Source of the DNA: Novosphingobium sp. | GTDB taxonomy: Bacteria > Pseudomonadota > Alphaproteobacteria > Sphingomonadales > Sphingomonadaceae | Direction of reading: 5' to 3' | Length of the DNA: 54,595 nt | NCBI GenBank assembly: GCA_031285165.1 | Contig: JAITWR010000027.1 | Span: 1 to 54,595, forward strand | Part shown: piece by piece, positions 1-8,697 of the stretch | Layout of the letters: every line of letters begins with the position of its first letter | How positions within the stretch are numbered: position 1 is the first letter of the stretch | Notes under the pieces: generated by a model | Databases searched by the model: none | Told to the model about the DNA's origin: nothing | The model's input: the letters and a program-made list of their open reading frames with translations, nothing else | Made by a program: the position numbers and the translations under genes

Positions 1-164
1 TGGACGTGATCGCGCGACAGGGCACCGTTGATGATCGTCACACCCATCTCGTCGCAGACCTGCCGGATGATCGCGCGCACTCGCAGGCGCATATCGCCGA
101 TCAGCACCTTGTACCGATACTTCGGCGCCCACACCAGATGGTAGCGATGGTGAAATGTCGTCGT
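1..164 (-). pseudogene. IS200/IS605-type TnpA transposase remnant (runs off window)
   Basis: The reverse strand reads HHRYHLVWAPKYRYKVL, then a helix rich in Arg and Ile, then GALSRDHVH. This is the start of the small Y1 HUH transposase of IS200-like elements: the YHLVWxxKYR strand followed by the first part of the HxH metal-binding region. The frame is still open at base 1, so the rest lies outside the window. Upstream it meets a TAA stop (165-167) and has no Met, and the junction falls right at a palindromic repeat (170-215). The natural N-terminus therefore seems to be missing by only a few residues. Most likely an inactive remnant; a non-ATG start is the alternative. Confidence 0.7.
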
Positions 165-169
165 TTAGA

Positions 170-215
170 GCATCGTGCGCAAAAGTGGGAACCGGTTTTG
201 CGCAAAAAACGATGC
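170..215. repeat. Palindromic repeat, GCATCGT...ACGATGC type
   Basis: Arms GCATCGT (170-176) and ACGATGC (209-215) enclose further complementary stretches (TGCGCAAAA against TTTTGCGCA) around an ACCGGT centre. The element can fold as one long hairpin. Palindromes of this general design (GTGGGAACCGG core flanked by GCGCAAAA-like arms) are, as I recall, repeated between genes in many alphaproteobacteria. It abuts the broken 5' end of the IS200-like remnant. Confidence 0.6.
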
Positions 216-230
216 GACAACAAAAACTTG

Positions 231-268
231 GAGCAAACTGCGTGATTCATAAATCATGCAGTTTGCTC
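231..268. repeat. Near-perfect 38-bp palindrome (GAGCAAACTGC arms)
   Basis: GAGCAAACTGC at 231-241 is mirrored by GCAGTTTGCTC at 258-268, and the centre (TGATTCATAAATCA) is also nearly self-complementary. It lies 15 bp from the previous palindrome, so the two form a doublet. No gene reads through it. Likely a repetitive extragenic element rather than a terminator, because no T-tract follows on either strand. Confidence 0.6.
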
Positions 269-622
269 TAATCGCAGCTCCGTCAATGGGGAGGCCTGTG
301 CTTTTTGATCAACTGCCGGCTGCTCGTAGATGAGATCGTAAACGCGGGCGCCCTGGTCCCGCCGGGAATATCGTTTGTCGGGTACAGGGTCGTTTACGCG
401 GTCGGGACATGCCCGCCGCAGGGCAGGTCTTCGAAGGCCGGATCTTCCAATGTGTGACACGCACTTTGCCGCCACGACCGCAAGTGCCTCGACATTTACG
501 GAATGATCCTGTCCGCGTCCCGACAGGGACGATCGATGCGTCCACGGCAAGGACGCTGACGATAGAGAAAGAAGCGGTGTGCTGCTCAGCGCATGATGCG
601 TCTTGCCAACCGATTGCTCGAT
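269..622. other. Gene-less stretch beside the IS110 remnant
   Basis: About 350 bases with short open frames on both strands, none of which I recognise. It lies just downstream of the IS110-family transposase stop and may contain that element's other noncoding end. I see no clear terminal inverted repeat, as expected for IS110 elements, which generally lack them. No RNA gene is visible. Confidence 0.35.
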
Positions 623-1646
623 TCACGCATCGGCGGCAGCCAGGCGCTGGAACAACTCACCAGTCCGGAGCATGGTATGCATGATCACGGCGAGCTTGCG
701 CGCAACCGCGACCGCGGCGCGCTTGAAGCCGATCTTTTCCCAGAGCTTGAGCCCCCGGGTCCGCAGTGCGCTGTCGGTCGTGGTGCGCGTCAGGATCACG
801 GTCGCCGCTTCATACGGCAGCCCGCGAAGATAGTTGTCGCCGCGCCGGGATATATGACCGTCATAGTCGACCTCACCCGATTGATAGCGTCTGGTGGTCA
901 AGCCGATCCAGGCGCCTACCGAACGTGACTTCCTGAAGTTCTCCGGATTCTCGATCGCAGCCACGAAAGACGAGGCCGTCAAGAGCCGACGCCCGGGATC
1001 GACGACAGCAACTGACATTGCTCGCCGGTACGCGCCGCGGCGACCAGTTGCTTGCTCAATTCGGCGGCGCGGGTGCGCATGCTCCGCCAGGCCTCGAGCA
1101 GCGGCAGGATGATCTGCTCGAGCCCCGCGTTATCGTGCAGCAGGCGACGCACATGGCCTTCAAACACACCGCCGCCGCCCTTGGGCACGACAAGTCCGAA
1201 CGTCTTCATCAGACCGCGGATCCGGTTTGATAGCCGGATCGTCATCTTGAGCATCTTCTGACGCGCCCCCACCAGCGTGCGGATCAGCATGCTGTCGAAA
1301 CCCTTCACGCGGACCTCACGGAAAAAGCCGACCTCGACCAGTTGCGCGAAACCGTCCGCGTCGTTCGCATCGGTCTTGTTCGGCGCCATATCGAGCGCCG
1401 CCCTGGCATGGCGCGCATCAATGCAGATCGCTGGAACGCCCTCCGCCACCAGCGCATGATAGAACCACACCGACAGTGCTCCCGTCTCGAATACGACGCG
1501 CTCTGCCCGTGGAGCACGTTTGCGAACAACCTCTGCTATCAATCGAAGATCGGAAGGGCTTTTGCCCCGCCATATCCGCCGGCCTCCTCGCGCACCGGGA
1601 TGAAGGTGTCTTTCAAAGATACGTCGAGCCCGATAAACTGCTTCAA
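623..1646 (-). pseudogene. IS110-family transposase, broken by two frameshifts
   Basis: Translated in three pieces this gives a full-length IS110-type transposase of about 341 residues. The N-terminal RuvC-like DEDD domain shows FIGLDVSLKDT, VFETGALSVWF and NKTDANDAD. The C-terminal Tnp_20 domain shows SIPGVG, ENPENFRKSRSVGAWIGLT and GDNYLRGL. The start is TTG at 1646, five bases after GGAGGACA. Frame breaks lie near 1580-1588 (a G apparently lost in GAGGAGGCCGG) and near 981-990 (VGS-LTASSF). Restoring one base at each repairs the frame. It is therefore either a dead copy or an assembly error; the protein is otherwise intact and well conserved. Confidence 0.85.
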
Positions 1647-1883
1647 GGGTGTCCTCCGTTTGATGCCGGGCCCGGTGTCGATCGTGAGCCCGTTTTCATC
1701 CTGTCGGGGGGCAACCACCCTTCCAACGCAACGCAACCGCGCCGGTGCTTCCGCCCCCGCGATTACTCTATGTGTGACAACCGCTCTTGTAGCGCATAGC
1801 CTGTACCCGAGTCTGTGGCCGAAGCCAGTTTCCGACTGAAATCGGAAGGGGACTCCCCGAAAGAGGACTCTGAAGGGCGACAC
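1647..1883 (-). other. Noncoding end of IS110 element, possible bridge-RNA region
   Basis: The 237 bases upstream of the transposase start hold no plausible gene. In the IS110 group of this family the noncoding end next to the transposase start encodes the bridge (seek) RNA that pairs with donor and target DNA. This stretch has the right position and length, and includes a small hairpin (TTCCGA/TCGGAA, 1830-1847). The outer boundary of the element cannot be set from one copy. The assignment rests on family knowledge and location, not on a recognised RNA structure. Confidence 0.35.
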
Positions 1884-2471
1884 CTACCCCTTCCACTCGC
1901 GCCGCTCTTCCGCCGCGCGCAGCACTTCATAGGCGAGTTGCAGTGCCTGGAAGGCTCTGGCCGCTTCCGCGTCATCGGGGCGGACGTCGGGGTGGACCTC
2001 TTTGGCTCTGGTCCGCCAGGCCTTGCGCACCGCGTCGAAATCGGCGTCCGGCTCCAGTCCCAGCACTTCAAGCGCGCGCAATTCGTCGCGGCTGCGGCTG
2101 CCGTCGCCGGACCCCGCCCAGGCATGATGCGCCGATTCCCGAAAGCCCGAGGCATCGCGCCGTTCCTCGCTTTCGCGCATCGCGGCTTCCTCGGCTGTCA
2201 GCCCGGCGAAATAGTCCCAGCCCGCATTGTATTCAGCCGCGTGCTTCTGGCAGAAATACCAGCGATCCGGGCTGTTGGGCGATTTCGGCGCCGGGCATTC
2301 GCCCGGCTCGTTGCAGCCGTGGCGGTCACAAAGGCGGATATTGGCCGCCGCGCGGGCACCTTCATAGCCCCGCCAGCGGGGGAAGCCCCAGTCGTTCGAT
2401 CGGCGGGTCCGGTTCATCGTGCCGGGATAGTCGGCCAGCCACGGCCTGCGCAAGACTTGAACCTGCTCCAT
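1884..2471 (-). CDS. J-domain protein with Cys/His-rich N-terminal segment
   Basis: A 195-residue protein with a C-terminal J domain (about 132-192) carrying the HPD tripeptide at 160-162, which stimulates DnaK-type ATPases. The N-terminal half has C48, H51, C53, C59, C74 and H77, a spacing that suggests a zinc-binding site. The motif SPNSPDRWYF lies between them. I recall this architecture in alphaproteobacterial proteins of unknown client. The start is uncertain: the ATG at 2471 and the ATG at 2417 (MNRTRRSNDWGF) both lack a good ribosome-binding site, and the conserved part begins near the second. It is divergent from the small membrane-protein gene at 2571. It is not DnaJ itself, having no G/F or CxxCxGxG region. 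Confidence 0.8.
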   Translation of the reverse strand: MEQVQVLRRPWLADYPGTMNRTRRSNDWGFPRWRGYEGARAAANIRLCDRHGCNEPGECPAPKSPNSPDRWYFCQKHAAEYNAGWDYFAGLTAEEAAMRESEERRDASGFRESAHHAWAGSGDGSRSRDELRALEVLGLEPDADFDAVRKAWRTRAKEVHPDVRPDDAEAARAFQALQLAYEVLRAAEERREWKG

Positions 2472-2570
2472 GGGAGATTAACCGCCAGACAGACCCTGAC
2501 CCGGCATCATTGCTGCATTGCAAAATCTGCTAACCTTACTTAATATAGGCTCACTGAGTTCGTTGAGGCG

Positions 2571-2747
2571 ATGATGAGCAGGCAACTGGCAATATCGGCA
2601 GCGTTTTCCATCCTGATGATGGCTGCCTATGTGCTGTTCGGCGCCGGCACTGCCCACGGGCCGCCGGGAGCCGCCGCCGGGCACGCCATGCAGATTGCCG
2701 CGCCCGAGCTTTCCGAGCCCCGCCGTCTGCTGCCTGCGCTGCGCTGA
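2571..2747 (+). CDS. 58-residue small membrane protein
   Basis: A short reading frame begins MMSRQLAIS and has one hydrophobic helix (about residues 6-24, AAFSILMMAAYVLFG) followed by a Pro/Ala/Gly-rich tail ending RRLLPALR. GAGG lies four bases before the ATG. It is divergent from the J-domain gene and convergent with the transporter gene at 2769, which ends only 21 bases away. Codon use looks like that of real genes in the window. I recognise no family. It could be a single-pass inner-membrane protein or a short exported peptide; the tail is too short to tell. Confidence 0.5.
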   Translation: MMSRQLAISAAFSILMMAAYVLFGAGTAHGPPGAAAGHAMQIAAPELSEPRRLLPALR

Positions 2748-2768
2748 TGGCCGGGCCGGGCGCACCGT

Positions 2769-4094
2769 TCAATCGCGCAGCGTGCCGTGCCGGCGCGTAT
2801 CGCGCATGGCCAGCGCCGTTGAGAGCGCAAGCGCGCTCATCCCGGCAGCGTACCAGTAGAAACCGCTTTCGCGGCCCGCTGCCTTGAAAGCCAGCGCGAC
2901 ATATTCGGCCGAGCCACCGAAAACGGCATTCGCCACCGCATAGGAAAAGCCGACACCGAGCGCGCGCACTTCGATCGGAAAAAGCTCGGCTTTGAACAGG
3001 CCCGAGATCGAGGTGTAGAAGCTCTGGATCAGCAGCGCCGCCATGATCAGCAGGAAGGACGTGGCCGGGTCGGGCGTGGCGCCGATGGCGCCCAGCAGCG
3101 GGACGGTGAGCACCGTTCCCGCCAAGCCCCAGAGGATCAGCATGGTGCGCCGGCCGATCCGGTCCGACAGCAGGCCGAACAGCGGCTGAACCAGCATGAA
3201 GCAGAGCAGCGCCAGCGTCATCACACCCGTTGCGGTCCGGGCCGTCATGCCCGCGGTATTGACCAGGAACTTCTGCATGTAGGTGGTGAACGTGTAGAAG
3301 CCGAGCGAGCCGCCCGCGGTCAGCGCGATCACCGTCCACAACGCGCGCGGGTGGCGCAGCAGGGCGATGAGCGTGCCCGCTTCCCGCGAAGCGGCGGCGC
3401 CCGGCGAAGTCTCGTGCATGCCGCGCCGCAGATAGAGTGCGGTAACGGCCAGCAGCGCGCCGATCAGGAAAGGGATGCGCCAGCCCCAGGCGTGGAGCGC
3501 CTCCTCGCTGATCGCGCTTTGCAGCACGAAGACCACGAGCACCGCGGCAAGCTGGCCGCCGATCAGTGTGACATATTGAAACGAACTGTAGAAGCCGCGC
3601 CGCCCGGCGATCGCGACTTCGCTCATATAGGTTGCGCTGGTGCCGTATTCGCCGCCGAGCGAGAAGCCCTGCAACAGCCGCGCGGCGAGCAGCAGCACCG
3701 GCGCCGCCGTGCCGATCCGGCCGTAGGTCGGCAGGCAGGCGATCAGCAGCGATCCGCCGCACATCAGCAGCACCGAAAGCAGCATCGCCGCCCTGCGCCC
3801 CTTGCGATCGGCATAGCGGCCGAAGAACCAACCGCCGATCGGCCGGGCCAGGAAGCCGATGGCATAGATGCCGGCGACGTTGAGCAGTTGCGCGGTGCGG
3901 TCCGCTTCCGGAAAGAAGCTCGCGGCGAAGTAGAGCGCCGTGAAGGCATAGGCGTAGAAATCGTACCACTCGACGAGGTTGCCGGTAGAGCCCGCGACGA
4001 TCGCCCTGATCCTTTGCCGCGGCGTAAGCACGGGCGCGGCAAGTGCCGCCGCCCCCGCCGGGGTGCCCGGAACATCGGCCGTGATGATCGTCAT
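2769..4094 (-). CDS. MFS transporter, metabolite:H+ symporter (KgtP/ProP-like)
   Basis: A 441-residue polytopic inner-membrane protein of the MHS branch of the major facilitator superfamily, whose members import organic acids, alpha-ketoglutarate or betaines with protons. Markers are [13 protein letters not shown] in helix 1, the loop 2-3 motif [30 protein letters not shown] in helix 4, and [10 protein letters not shown] in the second half. The ATG at 4094 is preferred. The frame can be extended to a TTG at 4124, but that segment overlaps the terminator of the gene behind it. The substrate cannot be read from sequence. It stands as a single gene between terminators. Confidence 0.88.
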   Translation of the reverse strand: MTIITADVPGTPAGAAALAAPVLTPRQRIRAIVAGSTGNLVEWYDFYAYAFTALYFAASFFPEADRTAQLLNVAGIYAIGFLARPIGGWFFGRYADRKGRRAAMLLSVLLMCGGSLLIACLPTYGRIGTAAPVLLLAARLLQGFSLGGEYGTSATYMSEVAIAGRRGFYSSFQYVTLIGGQLAAVLVVFVLQSAISEEALHAWGWRIPFLIGALLAVTALYLRRGMHETSPGAAASREAGTLIALLRHPRALWTVIALTAGGSLGFYTFTTYMQKFLVNTAGMTARTATGVMTLALLCFMLVQPLFGLLSDRIGRRTMLILWGLAGTVLTVPLLGAIGATPDPATSFLLIMAALLIQSFYTSISGLFKAELFPIEVRALGVGFSYAVANAVFGGSAEYVALAFKAAGRESGFYWYAAGMSALALSTALAMRDTRRHGTLRD

Positions 4095-4129
4095 GGGCAA
4101 TCCATCGGGGTTACGTTCATGCAAACGAA

Positions 4130-4155
4130 AAGGGCGGACCTTGCGGCCCGCCCTT
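4130..4155 (-). terminator. Rho-independent terminator of the CsgG-like gene
   Basis: On the reverse strand AAGGGCGG pairs with CCGCCCTT around a 10-base loop, and TTTTCGTTT follows the stem. It lies 27 bases after the stop of the gene at 4182-4967 and ends before the transporter start at 4094. Confidence 0.75.
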
Positions 4156-4181
4156 CGCGATCGGTCCGTTGCGCCGAAATC

Positions 4182-4967
4182 TCAGTGTGCGCGCGGCGCC
4201 GCTGCTGCGGCGTCGCTCGGCAGGCCGCCGAGCTGCATGACCAGCTTGGTATAGGCATCGAGATAGGCGAGCACGATGATCTGGCCGATTGCGGTGTTCT
4301 GGTAGCCGCCGCCGGCAGCGCCGCCGAACGTGTTCCAGAAATTGCCGCCGCCGCCGCCGGCACCGAAGCTCACGTCGGACTTGCGGGCATAGCCCTCGGT
4401 CAGCGCGGTTTCCTCGGTGGTGCGCGCATCGACGACCGAGAGCGTGACATTGGCCTCGCCCTTCTTCACGTTGATACTGCCCGCCAGCGCGCCGAAGCCC
4501 TTGCCGAACAAGCCGCCGCCGATGCTGCCGAGCACCGCGCCCGCGCCGCCGCCGCCCGAATTGCGGTTGGCGCTGACGATGTTCGGTTCGAGGAAGTAGT
4601 CCGCCGCGCGGACCTGGCCGCGGCCCAGGTTCGAACCGCGTTGCAGTTCACCCTGGTCGGCCATCGCCCGCTCCATCGAGCGGCTCTGCATCGAGCGGCC
4701 GCGGTTCACCAGCGTAAAGCAGCCCGACTGCTGGACGAAAACCCGCAGGATCGCTTCCGGGCTGCCCAGGTTGAATTCACGCCACCACTGGTTGTCCGGC
4801 TCAACGATCGCGATCGCGCCCAGTTTGTGCATACAGCGCGGAATCTCCTGCGTGCCCCGGGCCTGCTGCTGGTGGCCCGAAGATCCCTTGGTGTCCTTGG
4901 CCGAAACGGCCGTTCCACCTATGGCAAGGGCAAATGCGACTGCCCCGCAGACCAATTTTTTCATCAA
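4182..4967 (-). CDS. CsgG/HfaB-family exported protein
   Basis: A 261-residue protein with an N-terminal signal sequence (MMKKLVCGAVAFALAIGGTAVSA). Cleavage appears to be by signal peptidase I, since no lipobox Cys follows. The body resembles the CsgG/HfaB family of periplasm-facing pore or assembly proteins: FTLVNRGRSMQS, then YFLEPNIVSAN, then a Gly-rich turn-forming stretch, then the strand INVKKGEANVTLSVVDARTTE. True CsgG is a lipoprotein forming the curli secretion channel. No curli genes are present here, so a curli role is not implied. AAGGAG lies eight bases before the first ATG. It is followed by its own terminator. Confidence 0.72.
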   Translation of the reverse strand: MMKKLVCGAVAFALAIGGTAVSAKDTKGSSGHQQQARGTQEIPRCMHKLGAIAIVEPDNQWWREFNLGSPEAILRVFVQQSGCFTLVNRGRSMQSRSMERAMADQGELQRGSNLGRGQVRAADYFLEPNIVSANRNSGGGGAGAVLGSIGGGLFGKGFGALAGSINVKKGEANVTLSVVDARTTEETALTEGYARKSDVSFGAGGGGGNFWNTFGGAAGGGYQNTAIGQIIVLAYLDAYTKLVMQLGGLPSDAAAAAPRAH

Positions 4968-5064
4968 ACCGGCTCCTTATATCCTGTTACATCGGGTTCT
5001 CCATGGAACGTCCGGGCTGAACCTGCCCTGTCCCATGGACTGTTTCTGTGCTGAAAAGATTTCC

Positions 5065-5103
5065 TGGAATCGTTCCGTTGCAATCCGAAACAGAACGATT
5101 CCA
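5065..5103. promoter_or_regulatory. Inverted repeat upstream of the CsgG-like gene
   Basis: TGGAATCGTTC (5065-5075) is exactly complementary to GAACGATTCCA (5093-5103), with a 17-base spacer. It lies about 100 bases upstream of the start at 4967 and just after the panC stop, so it could be an operator for the CsgG-like gene or a weak panC terminator. No T-tract follows, which favours a protein-binding site. Confidence 0.4.
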
Positions 5104-5156
5104 ACGCCCGTCCGCCTGCTCATAGCCTTGTTTCGGTCCTTCGCCAAAGCGGAAAA

Positions 5157-6023
5157 TCACGCTTGCGGCGCTACCGCCATGTTATCGATCAGCCGCGCGC
5201 GGCCGATCCGCGCGGCAACCAGCAGCCGTGCCGGCAAGGGGCCGGGCGCGGCCAGCGGGGCAAGCGAATCCGCATCGCACAACCGGACATAATCGACCGA
5301 GGCGAAACCGCCGGAAAGCAGCGCCTGTTCGAGCCCGGCAAGCGCTGCGGCGACATTCCCGCCAGCTTCGATCATCGCGATCGTCGTGCACATCGCTCGC
5401 GGAAGTTCCGCCGCCCGCGCACGCTCGGCAGCGGAAAGATAGGCGTTGCGGGAACTCATCGCGAGCCCGTCGGCCTCGCGCACCGTCGGCACGCCATGGA
5501 TCGCATCGGCACAGGGCCGGACGAGATCGAGGTCGCGCGCCATGCGGCGGATCACCGCGAGCTGCTGCCAGTCCTTCTCGCCGAAAAAGGCATGGTCGGG
5601 CCGCACCTGATTGAACAGCTTGCAGACGACAGTGGCGACGCCGTCGAAATGGCCGGGCCGGGCCGCGCCGCACAGCCCCTCGCTGACGCCCGAGACCGAG
5701 ATGCCGGTCGCATAGCCCGCCGGGTACATCTCGGCCTCGGAAGGCGCCCAGACGAGCGAGACGCCCGCGCCTGCGAGCAGTTCGATATCGCGCTCCAACT
5801 GGCGCGGATAGGCGGCGAGATCCTCGCCCGCGCCGAACTGGCGGGGGTTGACGAAGATCGACACGGCGACATGCGCGGCGTGCTTGCGCGCCTCGCGCAC
5901 CAGCGTCAGATGGCCGTCATGCAAGGCCCCCATGGTGGGCACCAGCGCCAGCGGCCCGTCCGCCCGGAGCACCCGCACGGCACGGCGCAGTGGAACAAGC
6001 TGATGGACGGTTTGCATGGGCAT
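5157..6023 (-). CDS. panC: Pantothenate synthetase
   Basis: A cytoplasmic enzyme of 288 residues that joins pantoate to beta-alanine with ATP, the last step of pantothenate (vitamin B5, CoA precursor) synthesis. The nucleotidyltransferase HIGH-like motif is PTMGALHDGH (29-38). FFGEKDWQQ and MSSRNAYLS, both part of the ATP site, are also present. GGAGGGGGC precedes the ATG at 6023; an ATG two codons later (6017) is a possible alternative. No panB is adjacent. It is divergent from mipZ, with 92 bases between them. Length and motifs are typical. Confidence 0.96.
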   Translation of the reverse strand: MPMQTVHQLVPLRRAVRVLRADGPLALVPTMGALHDGHLTLVREARKHAAHVAVSIFVNPRQFGAGEDLAAYPRQLERDIELLAGAGVSLVWAPSEAEMYPAGYATGISVSGVSEGLCGAARPGHFDGVATVVCKLFNQVRPDHAFFGEKDWQQLAVIRRMARDLDLVRPCADAIHGVPTVREADGLAMSSRNAYLSAAERARAAELPRAMCTTIAMIEAGGNVAAALAGLEQALLSGGFASVDYVRLCDADSLAPLAAPGPLPARLLVAARIGRARLIDNMAVAPQA

Positions 6024-6115
6024 GCCCCCTCCGATAAGAGCTTTCGACAGGGGGCCGCTCTGCCAAAACCGCTGGGCAATGGCCAGCAACAGTTTGAGAA
6101 AGCGAAAGCCACGTC

Positions 6116-6913
6116 GTGACTGCGCACCGCATCGTCTTTGCCAATGAGAAAGGCGGCACCGGCAAGTCCACCACCGCCGTCCATGTCGCCATTGCGCTTG
6201 TCCACCAGGGCGCCAAAGTCGCGGCGATCGATCTCGATCCGCGCCAGCGCACGCTGCACCGCTATCTCGAAAACCGCGCGGAAACGCAGCGCCGCCGCGG
6301 GATCGAGCTGCCGACCGTCCGTTTCGACGTGTTCCGGGGCGAAACAGTCGAAGAACTCGAAGCACAGGCCGCCACGCTTGCCGAAGGCCAGGACTTCCTG
6401 ATCTTCGACACGCCCGGCCGGGACGATCCCTTCGCCCGCCACGCCGCCACCACTGCCGACACGCTGGTCACGCCGCTCAACGACAGCTTCGTCGATTTCG
6501 ATCTCATCGGCCAGGTCGATGCCGAGACTTTCAAGGTCCGCCGCCTGTCGTTCTATGCCGAACTGATCTGGGAAGCGCGCAAGAAGCGGGCGATGGCGAC
6601 GATCCGCGACCAGCGCCGCGAGATGGACTGGGTCGTACTGCGCAACCGCACCGGCTTTACCGAGGCGCGCAACATGCGCCGGATCGAGAACGCGCTGACC
6701 GAGCTGTCCAAACGCGTCGGCTTTCGCATCGCCAACGGCCTGTCCGAACGCGTCATCTATCGCGAGCTGTTCCCTTCCGGCCTGACCCTGCTCGACAAGG
6801 GCCATCTCGGTGAACTTGGCACCAGCCACCTCGTTGCGCGGCAGGAACTGCGCCAGATGATCGCCGGGCTCGCCCTGCCGATGCCCGATCTGCCGCTTGC
6901 CGCACAGGCATGA
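6116..6913 (+). CDS. mipZ: Division-plane positioning ATPase MipZ
   Basis: A 265-residue ParA/MinD-superfamily ATPase. The deviant Walker A is KGGTGKST (12-19), DLDPRQRT follows the second strand, DTPGRDDP is the Walker B-like segment, and NDSFVDFD and [10 protein letters not shown] are the MipZ-specific stretches. In Caulobacter MipZ binds ParB at the chromosome poles and forms a gradient that blocks FtsZ assembly away from midcell. The start is GTG at 6116, with only a weak purine-rich stretch before it. The stop overlaps the next start (ATGA, 6910-6913), so at least three genes are translationally coupled. Confidence 0.93.
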   Translation: MTAHRIVFANEKGGTGKSTTAVHVAIALVHQGAKVAAIDLDPRQRTLHRYLENRAETQRRRGIELPTVRFDVFRGETVEELEAQAATLAEGQDFLIFDTPGRDDPFARHAATTADTLVTPLNDSFVDFDLIGQVDAETFKVRRLSFYAELIWEARKKRAMATIRDQRREMDWVVLRNRTGFTEARNMRRIENALTELSKRVGFRIANGLSERVIYRELFPSGLTLLDKGHLGELGTSHLVARQELRQMIAGLALPMPDLPLAAQA

Positions 6914-7206
6914 CGAAACTCCTGCTTCTCGTCGCGCTGGGCGTGCTGGCCTGGCGGCTGATCGTGCAGCGCTGGCCCTGGGAGCCGCGCCGTGCGGCCA
7001 CGCGCTCCGTCGCCGAGGCGCACGCCAGGGCCTTGCTCGGGCTTGGCAAAACTGCCAGTCGGGAAGACATAATAGACGCCCACCGCCGGCTCGTCGCGCA
7101 GGTCCACCCGGACCGGGGCGGCACCGGCGAGCTGGTCCACGAAGCCAATTCAGCGCGCGACCTGCTGCTTGCCAGGTTGCCGGTCCCCCGGACGGAGCCG
7201 CAATGA
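6910..7206 (+). CDS. Membrane-anchored J-domain protein (Pam18/Tim14-like layout)
   Basis: A 98-residue protein with one N-terminal membrane helix (about 3-20) followed by a short J domain containing HPDRGG (66-71). This is the layout of mitochondrial Pam18/Tim14 and of small alphaproteobacterial homologues. It would recruit DnaK to the inner membrane with the J domain in the cytoplasm. Start and stop overlap both neighbours by four bases (ATGA at 6910-6913 and 7203-7206), so it is coupled to mipZ and the downstream mutase gene. The client is unknown. Confidence 0.85.
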   Translation: MTKLLLLVALGVLAWRLIVQRWPWEPRRAATRSVAEAHARALLGLGKTASREDIIDAHRRLVAQVHPDRGGTGELVHEANSARDLLLARLPVPRTEPQ

Positions 7207-8606
7207 GTCATCAATTCCACCCTACCGTTCTTCGTGAATACGACATCCGCGGCATCGTCGGGGAGACGCTCGGCGTCGAGGATGCGCGTGCAATCGGCCG
7301 CAGTTTCGCCACGCTGCTGCGCCGCGCCGGCGGCAGCAAGGTGGTTGTCGGCTATGACGGCCGCACCAGTTCGCCGATTCTGGAAAGCGCGCTGGTCGAA
7401 GGGCTGACGGGCTCAGGCGTCGATGTCGTGCGCATCGGCATGGGAGCGACGCCCATGCTCTATTACGCCGAGGCATCGGCCCCGGACGTGGATGGCGGCA
7501 TCCAGATAACCGGCAGCCACAATCCCGCCGATTACAACGGCTTCAAGATGGTATTCCAGGGGCGTCCGTTCTTCGGTGAGGACATCCGGCAGCTCGGGCG
7601 GATGGCGGCGGCGGGAGACTGGCTGCACGGCAGCGGCACAAGCGAGCGCCGCGAAGTGCTCGACGCCTATGTCGACCGGCTGCTGCAAGGGCTCGACGGC
7701 ATCGATCGTGACAGCCTTGCCGGCCTGCGGATCGCCTGGGATGCCGGCAACGGTGCCGCCGGGCCTGCGCTCGAAAAGCTCACCGCCCGGTTGCCGGGCA
7801 AGCATTTCCTGCTTTACACCGAAGTCGACGGCAATTTCCCCAACCATCATCCCGATCCCACCGAGGAAAAGAACCTTGCCGACCTGAAAGCGCTGGTCGC
7901 CGGAAAGAATCTCGATTTCGGCCTGGCTTTCGATGGCGACGGCGACCGCATCGGCGCGATCGACGGCAAGGGCCGGGTGATCTGGGGCGATCAACTGCTG
8001 ATGATCTTTGCCGAGGACGTGCTGCGCGAAGTGCCCGGCGCCACAATCATCGCCGATGTCAAGGCTTCGCGCGCGCTGTTCGATCGCATCGCCGAGCTTG
8101 GCGGCAAGCCCCTGATGTGGAAGACCGGGCACAGCCTGATCAAGTCCAGAATGAAGCAGACGGGGGCACCGCTGGCCGGCGAGATGAGCGGCCACATCTT
8201 CTTCGCGCACCGCTATTACGGGTTCGACGATGCGCTTTACGGCGCGATCCGGCTGATCGCCGCCTCGGCGCATCTGGGCAAGTCGGTAACGGAGCTGCGC
8301 GGCGCCATGCCGGCGCTGGTCAACACTCCCGAGCTGCGTTTCCAGGTCGACGAAAGCCGCAAGTTCGCCGTGGTCGGCGAAGTGCGGGACCGGCTGGCCG
8401 CGGCAGGCGCCGATGTCGACGCGACCGACGGTGTGCGCGTCGCCACGGCGGACGGCTGGTGGCTGCTGCGCGCGTCGAACACCCAGGACGTGCTGGTCGC
8501 CCGCGCCGAAAGCGGCAGTCGGGAAGGACTGGAACGGCTGATGGCCGAAATCGACGCCCAGCTCGCGCAGTCGGGCCTGAAGCGCGGGGCCCAGGCGGGG
8601 CATTAG
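7203..8606 (+). CDS. Phosphomannomutase/phosphoglucomutase
   Basis: A 467-residue alpha-D-phosphohexomutase that interconverts hexose 6- and 1-phosphates, feeding GDP-mannose, glucose-1-phosphate and hence polysaccharide or glycolipid synthesis. The catalytic phosphoserine loop is TGSHNP (103-108, Ser105), the Mg loop is DGDGDR (244-249), and the sugar-specificity loop is GEMSGH (326-331). This matches bifunctional AlgC/PgmG-type enzymes. The ATG overlaps the stop of the J-protein gene. It is the last gene of the mipZ operon and is followed by a repeat zone. No frame problems are seen. Confidence 0.94.
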   Translation: MSHQFHPTVLREYDIRGIVGETLGVEDARAIGRSFATLLRRAGGSKVVVGYDGRTSSPILESALVEGLTGSGVDVVRIGMGATPMLYYAEASAPDVDGGIQITGSHNPADYNGFKMVFQGRPFFGEDIRQLGRMAAAGDWLHGSGTSERREVLDAYVDRLLQGLDGIDRDSLAGLRIAWDAGNGAAGPALEKLTARLPGKHFLLYTEVDGNFPNHHPDPTEEKNLADLKALVAGKNLDFGLAFDGDGDRIGAIDGKGRVIWGDQLLMIFAEDVLREVPGATIIADVKASRALFDRIAELGGKPLMWKTGHSLIKSRMKQTGAPLAGEMSGHIFFAHRYYGFDDALYGAIRLIAASAHLGKSVTELRGAMPALVNTPELRFQVDESRKFAVVGEVRDRLAAAGADVDATDGVRVATADGWWLLRASNTQDVLVARAESGSREGLERLMAEIDAQLAQSGLKRGAQAGH

Positions 8607-8640
8607 AGACTGTCCGGTTCAGACGGAACCGCTTCGCTCT

Positions 8641-8697
8641 CCTTCTTCCTTCTTCCTTCTTCCTTCTTCCTTCTTCCTTCTTCCTTCTTCCTTCTTC
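8641..8697. repeat. Heptanucleotide tandem repeat, 8 x CCTTCTT
   Basis: Eight perfect head-to-tail copies of CCTTCTT run from 8641 to 8696, followed by one further C. A pure polypyrimidine/polypurine tract of this kind is prone to slippage. It lies in a noncoding gap, so copy-number change would not affect a protein frame. Confidence 0.95.

Noticed and set aside
4182..4967. Curli secretion system
   Set aside because: No csgA/B/E/F-like gene is near, and the protein lacks the lipobox Cys of CsgG.
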